Shown here: piece after piece, positions 33,555-44,755 of the stretch
Layout: each line of letters begins with the position of its first letter
Position numbering within the stretch: position 1 is the first letter of the stretch
DNA from: Heterocephalus glaber
Lineage: Eukaryota > Chordata > Mammalia > Rodentia > Bathyergidae
Reading direction: 5' to 3'
Length of the DNA: 64,000 nt
Assembly (NCBI RefSeq): GCF_000247695.1
Contig: NW_004624800.1
Location: 9,928,303-9,992,302 of the forward strand
Notes under the pieces: generated by a model
The model's database searches: none
What the model saw: the letters and a program-made list of their open reading frames with translations, nothing else
What the model was told of the DNA's origin: nothing
Program-made: the position numbers and the translations under genes

Positions 33555-33740
33555 TTCCACCTGGCCTTGGTTACAGTTCTGCTATTTAACATCCATGACT
33601 TGATTCTAACTATGTTTTTGGTAAAATTCAGATAAAAAGGGCACATGTTTAGGGATTTTTAAATGACTAATATATGTGATATACTTACACTTACTTGGCA
33701 TATAGAAAACACTAAATAATTGTTAATTATCTTTCACACA
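33555..33740 (-). mobile_element. MIR SINE
   Basis: Antisense MIR order: TTACAGTTCTGCTATTTAAC, AAAATTCAGATAAAAAGGG, then CTTACTTGGCATATAGAAAA and CACTAAATAATTGTTAATTA. Confidence 0.65.
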
Positions 33741-35325
33741 CATAGAGAAAAAGAACTAATTATAAGATATTATAGCATTGTATTTAAAAATAGCCTAGGT
33801 TGTGATATCTAATCTATGTACATTTCTGTAATAACTATGGAAAGTTGTACTTTAAACAGTGATAATGACTATAGTTAAAGTTAGCTTTTAACAGTATTCC
33901 ACATTTCTCTAAGAAATATCCTTAGATTCAGCCTTGGGAGGATTGAATTCCTCTTCATTACCCCTGGGCTCCTACATTCACACCCACTTCAAACAAAGAA
34001 ATCTACTACTCTAACTGAAAATAGACCCAGAAAGCAACATTATGTATTCATATATAGCATTAGGAACACTGCAAAACAGCAAAGAGATACTTCTAACAAA
34101 CAGCCCAGGTTTTGAAGACTAAGTAGGAACTTAATTCAGTAATTAGGTAAATAGATTGGTTTAGGGGAAATTCTGGGAAAAGAGATAAAATAGCTTAACT
34201 GTGCATGCATAGTATATGCAAAATTATAACATCAATTCTGGGTTCTTAGCCCTATGTGGAACTATATAATTGAATTATATTTTTAACTTACTTTTAAATT
34301 TTTTTCCCATAAACATCAAAGTTTTCCAGCCTGAGAGGTTATATATATCTCATATTAATTACTGTATTCTCAGGACATAGAACAGTTCCTGGCAAAAACA
34401 GGAATCAAGATATATCGAATATATATATGCATGGGTAGATGGCTGGGTGGCTGGATGAATAGATTTTCTTCACATCCTATTTATGGTCATGTCTCTTAAC
34501 ACAAGCTACTTCTTAGTTTTGTTATATATGATAAAAACAATAAATTTTGTATCATCATAAAAAGATACCATTACAAATACAGCAGGACAATTCAGAATTT
34601 CTGTGTAAACATTCATTCTTGTGTTTCCACAGTGACATTGGTGGTGCCTGTTATTTATTGAAATAATTTTGCCTCCCTTCCTAGTTCCCAAGCTGAACTT
34701 TGATATGTGAATATTATCCTAGCTCTAAAAGGAAAAAAGGAAAAAGAGAAAAAAGGCATGGGAATATGTATGCCTATATATTATGATAAATAATAACTGG
34801 CTTTCTTATTTGTTGTGGTCAAATAAGTAAATATAAGGCATGAGAATCAACTAAAATATTAAATATCAACAAATTATTTTCTATTAAATTGTTAAGCATA
34901 ATTAACCAATTATCCAAAGATATCTTCTCTATTTAGAACTAATTCATCACTAAAATTGTTTCCAAATAATCCTTCACCAAATTCTTAATAATTAACAAAT
35001 CAAATGGTTTAGATCTACTATGCAGTCTATAAAAACAGCAATGGAAAGCATTATTATCAATATGTTTCAGATTTTATTGTGAGCAAATAATAAAACCATT
35101 GAACAAGAATAAAGTGTAAAATATATGTTAATATCAGAGAATGAATGGATATTTAACTCAAAATTAATGAAATTCTGAGTTAGCATGTCACAAATACGTG
35201 GATAAACTTTTGTATTCTTTAATCTGGAAATTGGAAAGCTCTGTATCTCAGAGGAGACAGAGCAGTAAGATGACAGCCAAGTACAACCTCCAGTATGTAG
35301 GCACATCAAATTAAAGACCTATTAA
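33741..35325. other. Unique AT-rich sequence
   Basis: A short L2-3'-end-like phrase (ACATAGAACAGTTCCTGGCA) lies near 34375. Nothing else recognised. Confidence 0.4.
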
Positions 35326-35329
35326 CATA

Positions 35330-35947
35330 CCAAACCATCCCCAGATGACCTAAGGAAGCCAGGTGAAAAACCACAGTGCTTGCTTTGAGTAAAATAATAA
35401 TAAAAGATACACTGAAGAAAGAAAAGCGTTGCCTATGTCACTCCTTCCCCAACTTCAAGCGGCACACAGGGACTTCTCCTATTTGGGACAGGACAAAGAA
35501 CAAAGACTAAGCCCGAGACTTGAAACTCAGTACTAGGCCCAACATAGTGAAACACAGTGCCAGGCGGAGTCCCATAGCCTCTGCCCTCAGGACAGTTCCT
35601 AGGGACTAAACCATTAAAACTACATTAGCTATGTGGCCCAGAGTTTGCTTCTGCCAGCACCACCCACCTCCAATCTTGGGCAGTAGAAGGGGGAGAAAGA
35701 GTTCACCTTCTGGAAATTATAATATGAAGGCTGGCACAGCACTCTGCCTCATAGCACAGTGCCAAGCCCCCTGACACCCTGAGACCCAACATTCAGAAAA
35801 ATCAAATGTGTCCACACCCAGAGCAAAGGCTACAGATAGAGCTTCATGCCCTGGCAGCACAAGATGAAGCTGAGCAAGTGCACACTGATGGGACAGATTT
35901 GAGATCTGGACTGCATCACTGGCAGCCTTGAAGTGGACATAGGGCAT
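35330..35947 (+). mobile_element. Ancient LINE-1 (L1M) 5' region
   Basis: G/C-richer sequence with CCTATGTCACTCCTTCCCCA and GGGACTTCTCC motifs like the 5' region of old L1M elements. It is on the same strand as, and just upstream of, the L1 sequence at 36425. The LTR at 35950 splits the two. Subfamily not assigned. Confidence 0.5.
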
Positions 35948-35949
35948 AT

Positions 35950-36424
35950 CTTAGTTACTTTTCTCTTCTTGTTGAGAGAAAATACCTGAACCCAAGGTTA
36001 AGGGAGGAAAAGTTTATTTAGCTCACAATTTTTAGAGGTTTCAGTCCATAATCCACTAGCTCCAAGGCAAGGTGGCAAGGCAAACAGGTTGAAGGTAGTT
36101 AAAGCAACAAGAGATAACTAGACTACAGCTCTTTCTATCCTTTACATCTTATCTAGGCTACTTTAGTTGGGGATCACTCACACTCTTAATCCTAGTGCCC
36201 TGGAGCCTAGCGTTGCAACATGAATCAATCCTTATCTTATGACTGAAAATGTGTGTGTGTGAGAGAGAGAGAGAGTGGCAAGTGCCCTACAATTCCCTTT
36301 GAAGACACTCTATCAATAACTACCCAGCTCTTAAAGTTCTGCATTATCTGACAGTGTCAAATTGAGGAATATGTCTTTAAGATGTGGGTGTTCTGGGAAA
36401 ATTCCAAATCCAACCTATATCAAA
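35950..36424 (-). mobile_element. MaLR LTR (rodent type)
   Basis: The + strand reads TATCTTAGTTACTTTTCTCT, then GGGAGGAAAAGTTTATTTAG (containing the antisense AATAAA) and ATTCCAAATCCAACCTATAT-CA. Reversed, the LTR starts TGATATAGGTTGGATTTGG and ends near GTAACTAAGATA, a slightly mutated TG...CA pair. It carries a (TG)n(AG)n tract at 36249-36275. Confidence 0.75.
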
Positions 36425-37310
36425 AGCTTTACTTTAAAAATGAAGGAGAGACAAAGATACACCTGGACAAATAAAAAATGATCAAATGTATTTACATCAG
36501 ATCTGTCCTAGAAAAAAATGCTAAATGAAGTTCTTCAAACTTATAGCAAGAAAGATTAAATCTCTTGTAAACAAGTAAGGAGACAATATGAGACGGTATT
36601 AAACTCCCTGGTGTGAGAATTATACAAATTTACAATGTTCTAATGTTGTAAATATGTTACACAAACCATTCATGTCCTTCATATGAAGACTAAAATGGAA
36701 AACAAAAATAATAATAACTATATCAATATATTAAGAGATAGGCAAATAGAAAAATATAAAATGGGACATCAAAAATTCAAAATGAGAAGTGGAATGCAGT
36801 AAGTGTAGAATAGTTTTCTAAAAGTTTATTTCCTTTATGTGGTTTTTAAAATCTACATAACTTCCTATGATTTTAAAATATTTTGCTATAATCAAGCCTT
36901 TTTTGTAAAAATCATGGTAACCCCAAAGCAAAAATTCATAATGACAGACCAAAAGCAATAACCAAGGACTCAAAATACACTGGTGGAGTTAATCACTTTA
37001 GCCCAAAGAATGGAGAGCGAGAGAGAGAGACAGAGACAGACAGACAGACAGAGAGACAGAGAGAGAAGGAGGAGGAGGAGGAAGGAGGAGGAGGAAGAGA
37101 AGGAGGAAGAAGAGGAAGAGGGAAAGAAAGAAAGGCAAAGGAAGAATCTAGAACAGCACTACAAAATAAGTTTTAAAACACTGATAGTATGACCTCACTT
37201 ATCAATAAATACCTTAAATGTAAATGGATAGGATGAAATTTTCTAATTAAAAGAGAGAGGTACAGAATCAATCAAAATATTATCTAACAAACTTTTAAAA
37301 ATGTTTAGCT
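36425..37310 (+). mobile_element. Ancient LINE-1 (L1M), end of 5' region to start of ORF2
   Basis: Contains GGAGAGACAAAGATACACCT, GACAGACCAAAAGCAATAAC near 36942, and near 37200 ATAAATACCTTAAATGTAAATGG, which corresponds to the conserved ITLNVNG start of ORF2. A long purine tract (37015-37135) has expanded just before ORF2. It continues 35330-35947 across the inserted LTR. Confidence 0.65.
37015..37135. repeat. (GA)n / (GACA)n / (GGA)n purine tract
   Basis: About 120 bp almost purely A and G on the + strand. The apparent ORF at 36983-37192 is a low-complexity R/E/K translation of it. Confidence 0.95.
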
Positions 37311-39145
37311 TTGAGTTTACCTTTCAGGTGTTTGGAATGTGGACAGTAGATATATACTGAGGTAGGCTTACAACTTTGCTAATTAATGTTTCCTCTGTCC
37401 ATCCACACTAACATCCTCTAAGAGCATCTTACAAATGGTCAGTGGAAGCTTCCTTCCTAGAACTTCTGAGTCAGTCTACATTTTAGGAAGACCATCATTG
37501 TTTCATTAATTATATGCATTCAGTATTTTCATGTTTTAAAAAATCCTCTCTAAATTTTCTATATTCTTTTCCACTTGGCATTTTCTTTTTCTACCTTTTC
37601 TCTTGATTATTCCTTTCCATAGACCATTTTTCTTATTTCTACATTTTTTTCTTGTTCCTCTGTCAACAAAACACAAAGAGGATTTAACTTTTATGATCTG
37701 GGCAATTTTAGCATTAATTTAAACTGTGCTATAAAGTTTAATCTGTAAAGACCCTCTCTGCAACAATTTTCTTCAATTTATTTTATTCTTTTAGTTTATT
37801 GGAAAGTGTCATTTACTCAAGTTCTGCTGGAGATTGGTGGTGGTGTTGGAGAGTAGCTGCCAGAAATAAATTTTCAGCATTCCATAATGATTAATGAAAA
37901 CCATGGGCTCACAGAGAGACGTTGTCTTTAAAAGGACTATCCTATCCATTCAAATACCGAAGAAATAATTTTTCAATTTTATTGGGGAGGTGCAAGAATC
38001 CTTTGTGATATCGTAGGAGTATATTTTCAAGTAAATTACCACAAACACATACATAAATTTCTTTGCATAGAGCTTACAAGCATTCCTGTACTCTGAGACC
38101 CACCTATAAATCTCAATTTTTGTGTCCTAGGTGCAAACTTTAATAAATGTGAATATCTACACTTTTTTTAGCAGTGTTTTGCCACCTTAAAAAATACAAA
38201 TGACTCCAGGAAAGAAAGTAAATGTTTTTTTGCTGCTGAAGTGCATTAATTGTGAAACAGTGGTATAATCATCACAAACCAAATGAAATATAAATTTTCT
38301 TTCCTAAACTGAAGATAATGAATTCCCTGTGAGATGATGAAGTGGTACATTCCAATAACTGTTTGTTTTATGGTGTAAAGTTCCTTATATACAAAGCTTT
38401 AGGGTCAGGAATGCTCAGCAAGTTTGAGCAATTGCATTGGCTGAATATCCTCAAGTTCTGCATAATTTAGGTCAAGTAGGTTAATTAGCATATGATTGTC
38501 TGGCCAAATGAACAGCACGAAGTTGCCAAACTTAACTTCCTTAAATAGTAACACATAAATCTTGGTGCTCTGGCACTTTTACAGATGGCAGCAAGCTATC
38601 TGATAGATGAAAAGGGCCGTTTGAGCATAACATTAAGATTCTAAACAGCCAAAGAACTCCACACTAAAAGAATTTCACAGGGCAGCAGAAATTTATCATG
38701 TTTGTTTTGTCACTGTAACTCATATCTTCCCAACTCAACCCCATAAAGAGATAAAGAACTTATACAGAAGGCCACAAAAATGGGAATTACTAGAAACCAA
38801 TTTATGCAAAAATAGTTTCAAGTAAACTGCATTTTGAAAAATGATATAAAGTGTCATATTATTGTTTTGCTTTATATAAAGTGTCAACCTTCAACTTTCT
38901 TTTGTTTCATGTTTATTTTGTTTCTTGCCTTACTATACTATGTATTTAAAACACCAAGGATTAATTTTCCATTATATTTTTTTACTTTCTATTCTTTGGG
39001 CATGATATTTATGCTTAAATAAAAGTAGAACCTAATAGTATGAAACACATTATAATAAAAATCCTTGAGAAAAGTTTGATAACCAGAGACAATGCCTTAG
39101 CACTTCAAGTCAAGATTTTATGACAATCTGGTTAAGTCTTGTTTC
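37311..39145. other. Unique AT-rich sequence
   Basis: No gene, RNA or confident repeat recognised. Confidence 0.4.
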
Positions 39146-39149
39146 TCAT

Positions 39150-39780
39150 GTGAAGAGGGTGTGTCCCCCAAACTACCCTCAGCGTTAGTGATTCACTGGA
39201 AAGATTCATAAGGCTCAGAAAACTATTACAGTCATGGTTATATGTATTATACCACGTGCATATAGGTTAAAATCAGCAAAGGAAAAAAAAGTGTATAAGG
39301 AAGAATCCAGAAGTAACCAGTCATATGCTTCCAGTAGCCATGTCCCAGGGGTAACAAAGTTAATACTTAGTTCTCCCAGTAAGTGTATGACATCCAGGGA
39401 GGCTTGCCCAGGGCTTGAGTGCAGGGGCTTTATTTGGAATGAGTTTCCTGGGCCTGCTGTGTCTGACCCCAGCTACTCAGACTCACCTGGCATCTAGCTG
39501 GTTGGGAGTTATATTATTTCCCCTCTATCTTTTGGATGTCCTATATCCAAAATAATACAGCATGGCTAAAAATTCCAGGCATATATACAAGAATCATCAT
39601 TCACAATAAGTCACACAGAATGACTTATCTGACATGGCCCACATTCTTATCAGGAAGGATCTTCCAGGGGCTAAAAGGTAATCTCACAGAAACTAATCAC
39701 AAGCCAGTCCAATAGGTTTGTGCAGAATCTGGGCAAGGCAGGCCAATAAATTAGCCGTTTACTGCACACCATAGAAAGGA
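39150..39780 (-). mobile_element. LTR of an old endogenous retrovirus, family uncertain
   Basis: The + strand carries GATTCACTGGAAAGATTCAT, AAAATCAGCAAAGGAAAAAA, AACCAGTCATATGCTTCCAG, and CAGGGGCTTTATTTGGAATG, which holds an antisense AATAAA. This order matches an old mammalian LTR read on the minus strand. No internal retroviral genes are present. The ORF at 39234-39497 + is antisense to the LTR. Confidence 0.5.
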
Positions 39781-40479
39781 AAGCAGTCAGATCTAAACCA
39801 CTTTAAGGTTTACCTCACTATCTGTCGTTTCTCCTTGGAATTCTTACTTTCATATACTCAGAAAGGACTCTGTTTATAGTTTCAGAAACCTCTGATAATC
39901 CTACAACTGTGTGCCCAAGTAAAGACATTAAAGACATTTTCTCTTCAGGAATGCAAACACAAGAATGGTCACTATTGAGTCAGTTTCCCACCTTCTGAAT
40001 ATATAAATCTGTGGGAAGCAACGTCCATGTACTAATACATGAGCTACTATGTCTAAACCATGTGTTTTCCTGCCCCTCTGGTGGTTACAAGTGTGGGCTT
40101 GGAACCTTAGATCAGCCAATCACACTTCCCTACCTGGGAAAGTAGGGAAAAAAAAAAAAGTGATGCAAGAATCTAAAAGAATGGGGCACAAGTGTTTCTC
40201 CCAGATGGCTCCTATAGATTCTCTCAGCCTGCTTAATTACTACCGATTTTGATTCAGTTCTTCAACCCTCTCCAGATTTCTGCATGTCACAAAATAACTT
40301 TTCAGTAAAATAGGTCTATAAGAAAATTTATATATCAAATTATATTGCTTATTTATCAATTCTACAAGAAAGTGAAATAAAGTAAATCAATAATTGGAGG
40401 GAAGATCTCTAATTCTGTAACAGAATAGAAGTGGTACGAGTGGTATTTCTTGCCATGTTCATGATCATGGAGAAAAAAG
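39781..40479. other. Unique sequence
   Basis: No feature recognised. Confidence 0.4.
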
Positions 40480-40965
40480 TTTTTGTCTTTGGTATTAGGG
40501 CAATCCTGGCCCCATAAGTTTAGAAGTATTTCTTCTTTTGCAATTTTATGAGTTTAAAAAAGATTGGTGATAATTTTTTTAAAATATTTGATGTAGTTCT
40601 CTAGGGAATTTATCTGATTCTACATTTTTCTCTGCTATGAAATTCTTGATTAATAATTCAATCTCATAATTGTTCTGTCCATATTTCTGTTTATGATTCA
40701 CTCTTGACAACTTGTATTCTTCTGCTTCCCCATTTCTTCTATATTATTCAATTTGTTTCTGTGCTACTGAATTGTAGGAATTCCTTACATGCTTTGACTA
40801 TTAGTCTCTTATCAGGTATGTGGTTTGCAGATATTATCTCACATTCTATATGTTTTCTTTTTATTATATTGATTGTTTCTTTTGCTTTATAGTTCGATAT
40901 AGCCCCACTTGTCTATTTTTAGATTTTGTTTCCAATGCTTTTGAGAGCACATATAAGAAGTCATT
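40480..40965 (-). mobile_element. LINE-1 ORF2 fragment, internally deleted
   Basis: Antisense RT-domain phrases (GGTATTAGGGCAATCCTGGC near 40491; CTATATTATTCAATTTG near 40739) are followed directly, near 40780, by ORF2 C-terminal phrases (TTAGTCTCTTATCAGGTATG; CATTCTATATGTTTTC; GCCCCACTTGTCTATTTTTA). The intervening ORF2 section is missing. Confidence 0.72.
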
Positions 40966-42212
40966 AGTAGTTAGTATGGAAAAGAAGAAATGAGGAATTT
41001 CCATTCAGCCATTTCCACACTTTATACAAGATGAACAAGTTCTAGAGATCTGCTATAAAACATAGTGTTTGCAGTTAACAGTATGTTATTGGGCATTTAC
41101 AATTTCTATTGAGCTCAATTCTCCTGTTGAATCACAAAAATTTTTAATTACAAAATACAGCATTTTTGGAGGTGATGGATATGCTTGTAACCTTGATTAT
41201 TATGATGGTTTTATTTGCTTTACATATGTACAAACTCATAAAAATGTATAAACTACACTTGTGCAGCATTTTGCACGTCATGTATATAGCTCAATGAAGC
41301 TGTTTTAAGACTAAAATGATAAAGCAAAACAAACAAAAGAAGAAACCCAATAGAAAACAAACACTGAAGGAACAAACACAATTTTATTTCTACATTTTCT
41401 CTTTAAAAAGATAATAGAAATCCTGTTTCTTTCTTGCAGTGATAATGATAATTTTTAATCTGAAAAAATAAAAAATTTAATAAAAACTAGTTATACCTAA
41501 TCTAAAGCCCTCCATCAGTTTACTTGCAAAACAGAAGTTCTCAATTAACCTTAACAGTAGTCAAGAGATTCAGGAAGAACATAGACCCTATTGTGATCTG
41601 TGAACTTTGGGCATCTTGATTTGGGCTCGGACCCTTTCCTGACAATGCCTCTTAAAATGGGGTAAGCAATCTGCAAGTCACACTGATGTGCCCACTGGAT
41701 ACTCACTCATTCCTCGCTAGAATGCATGGCAACTAGAAATCACTGTCGAGGTATTCCACCCCTGCCTATAGATCACGTACAGACTTCTTCCCAAGTCTTG
41801 TCTCTGAGGGAGTTTTATGGTGCCTAGTCCTACAGTGGTGCATTCACCATTTGGCACAGTGATATGGTTGGCTGAGATGAGGAGGGAGCCTGAGCATATG
41901 TACTTTATATTTACACATACATATAAAAGGTCTTCGATTGTTTGCCAGCGTAGATAGCTCCTACTCCTTACGTGTGCATTACTCATAGTGCCTTCTTGCC
42001 AGTGAATACTGAATGCGAAGCAGGAAAAGAATAACTTTACAATGAAGAAAACCACCTCAGCAGGTGATCAAGGTCAGTTTCAACAGTGAAAGTCATGTTT
42101 ACTGTATGTGTCCTTGATAGGGTGGGTTAAAATGGTACTTTACCTCTGTGGTTTTATTCCCATTGTAGTCATAAGAAAAAAAAAGAATTCTAAATGAAAA
42201 GACATTATACAA
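40966..42212. other. Unique sequence
   Basis: 41580-42060 is more G/C-rich and contains a 112-codon minus-strand ORF (41717-42055) with no recognisable domain. Confidence 0.4.
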
Positions 42213-42214
42213 AA

Positions 42215-42585
42215 TACCTGGCCAGTACTCTCCAAAGCAGCCAAGGTCATCAAATACAAGAAAAAGCCTGAGAAGCTGTCACAACCAATGGGAACCCTAA
42301 AAAGACATAATGACTAAGTTAAGTATAGTATCAGAGAAATGATCCATGAAATAGAAAAAAAAACAACATACAATAAAAACTAAGGAATATGAATAAAGTA
42401 TAGATTTTATTGAATAATAATTTATCACTAATGGTTCATTCATTGTAATAAATGTAATGTACTAATGTAAGCTGTTAACACAGGGAAAATGAGTGTGGAC
42501 TGCACGGAAATTCTCTGTTCTATTTTTGTAATTCTTTTCTATAGATTTAAATCTGTCCTAAAATGATAGTTTTTAATTTAAAAAA
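42215..42585 (+). mobile_element. Ancient LINE-1 (L1ME-like) 3' end
   Basis: ACCTGGCCAGTACTCTCCAA, AAGCCTGAGAAGCTGTCACA, GCTGTTAACACAGGGAAAAT and AAATTCTCTGTTCTATTTTT, followed by ATTTAAATCTGTCCTAAAAT, occur in the order of an old L1 3' terminus. Orientation +. Confidence 0.5.
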
Positions 42586-43129
42586 GCCCTCAGTGAATAT
42601 AAGTATCTTCTGTTTTGAAACCACTTATACTGTCAATGAAAAGAGGAGACAAAATTTTCCTATGCTCATAGTCTATTTATTTGAATTTTATAATACAAGA
42701 ATGGTTGACATTAGTAAAGTTACAAGAAAATAGATTGGTGGGCAGATGAGGAGCATGTGCTGAGAAAAAAGTAATGGCGGAGATAGAGATAACTGATCTT
42801 TGCAGGTCTTTGTGATTTTTGCAGATCTGAGGATCATGAGCCTAAATATAGTAATTTATTCTCCTTCAGGAGAAACAGAAGAACAAAGAGTAGATTGATA
42901 ATAAGAGGTAAAATTATTAAGTAGGAGACAAGGAACACCAGGAATTATGTCAAAATTACTCATTATATTTGAGAATTAATTCTTAATAGGATGGAATTTA
43001 AGTGAAAGAAGGAGAGGGTTCTCAAAACAGGTTAAGTAAAATAATCTTATGAAGCATGGCTCAAGGAAGATGACTGGTGTAAGTAAAGACTATTGCATAA
43101 AGTCCCAAACCCTCAGAATGACCTAAATT
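42586..43129. other. Unique sequence
   Basis: No feature recognised. Confidence 0.4.
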
Positions 43130-43222
43130 GTAAGCTCTCTGAGTCCAAAAACTTGACCCTGCAAGTCACCATTCGGCACTGTTGCTGTCACTTAGTAGGT
43201 ATTCATTAAACATTTGAGTGGA
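43130..43222 (+). mobile_element. L2 LINE 3' end (or related CORE element)
   Basis: TAAGCTCTCTGAGTCCAAAA, a CACTGTTGCTGTCACTTAG run and TAGGTATTCATTAAACATTT follow the usual L2 3'-end order. Confidence 0.6.
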
Positions 43223-44355
43223 AATGAAAGGAGTTATAGGCAAGCACATAGAAACAAAAGGAAATTGTGGAGACAAGAAGAAAGAAAATGGAAAGGAACG
43301 CTGATAACAAACTGAAGGGGACTGCAATTGAGATATAACAGAAAGCCAAGTGAAACCAACGGAGAGCTTGGGACAACTGGGTTTATCTGCTGATTCCTGG
43401 CAACAGAGTGACTTGTGCTGCTACAGAGCTGCCTTGCTGTTGTTTGAAGAGGAGGTTCTTCCATGTAAACAAGCTTAGGGTTCTGATATTATTATGAAAA
43501 GAAAAAACTGAAATTATTGATGTGCTATAATTAACCCCCAAAATGTAAATTATTCCTATACCATAAATTTAACTTTTGGGGTCCCCAAGCAGTCATAGGA
43601 CTTGCAGAAAATGTACAATGATCCTTGAAAAATTGCTAAATGAATATACCATTAGTCCTGTTCTATATCTCCTCAAACAATCTCTTATGTGTGTCTCACA
43701 TTTAGGAGCCTTATTGAGCTGTATTACAGTGAAGTAGATATTGATGGAAAGATGTCTAGGTCCGTTACCTTAGATTTGTGGAACATATTCCATAAAATTT
43801 TCTACCTCTTAGGGTTATTTCTATGCCTTTACATAATAATCAATATACACTGTTTTTTCCCTCTGCAAAAGGGGTGAAAAGTAGTCCTTAAAATATTTTA
43901 ACTTCAAAACACATAAAAGAGATCCTACTATGTTCAGAACTGGTTTATATTCTAGAGCGAACAACTGGGATATTTCTACCATGGCAAAAAATTCCCCTAA
44001 ATAAAACTACTGTAAATAATTCAAATCATGAATTCAAATTTCCAAAAAATCTATATGTTGGCAGATTTATGACCTGTATTGGCACCAAGTCAAAATCCTA
44101 AGGCAGAAGAAATAGTAAATAGCAAATTTCCAGGTGATAAATTTGGGTAAATACTGCCAGCATTAATGATTTAAACTGCAGAAAATACAATCTTGAAGGT
44201 GTGGTCATAATTTAGCTCCTTCTAATATATCTTTTCATACTTTCACATTGTCTTGAAATGAGATCCAGTCTTCTTCACCACAGCTACATTAAAATAATGG
44301 AGGAGGTTTTTTTTCATGCCTATGGCAACTAGTTCAGGGATAGGCAAATAACCCA
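43223..44355. other. Unique sequence
   Basis: No gene or repeat recognised. Confidence 0.4.
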
Positions 44356-44359
44356 ATGT

Positions 44360-44755
44360 ATCAGTCAGCATTTTTGTCCACCAGACACAATACTTGACAG
44401 CCACAATTTAAAGGAGGAGAGCTTAAATTTGTCTGACAGTTTTGGACCATTTAGTCCATGGATATCTGGCTCCAAAGCAGAAATACCATGGTGGAAGAGA
44501 ATAGCAGAGGAAAACTGTTCGCCTTATGGCAGCCAGGAAGCAGAAAGAGAAAGGAGAAGCAAGCAAGGGAAATAAATATACCCTCCAAAGACCCACCTTT
44601 AGTGACATCCACTTTCATCCAGGCCCCCATTCTAACAGCACATTACTCCACTGATGAATGTAGCACCCCCACGATCCAATCACCTCCCTTAATTCCCATC
44701 TCTGAACACATGAGTCTTTGGGGTATATTTTAGATCTAAGCAAACACACCCTATT
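44360..44755 (-). mobile_element. MaLR LTR (rodent type)
   Basis: GTATCAGTCAGCATTTTTGT at the left and ATCACCTCCCTTAATTCCCA with TTTTAGATCTAAGCAAACAC at the right are typical of antisense MaLR LTRs. Solitary, with no internal region. Confidence 0.65.

Noticed and set aside
36983..37192. Highly charged R/E/K-rich ORF
   Set aside because: It is a translation of a GA/GACA/GGA simple repeat.
41717..42055. 112-codon minus-strand ORF
   Set aside because: No recognisable motif or signal; length is compatible with chance in a 64-kb window.
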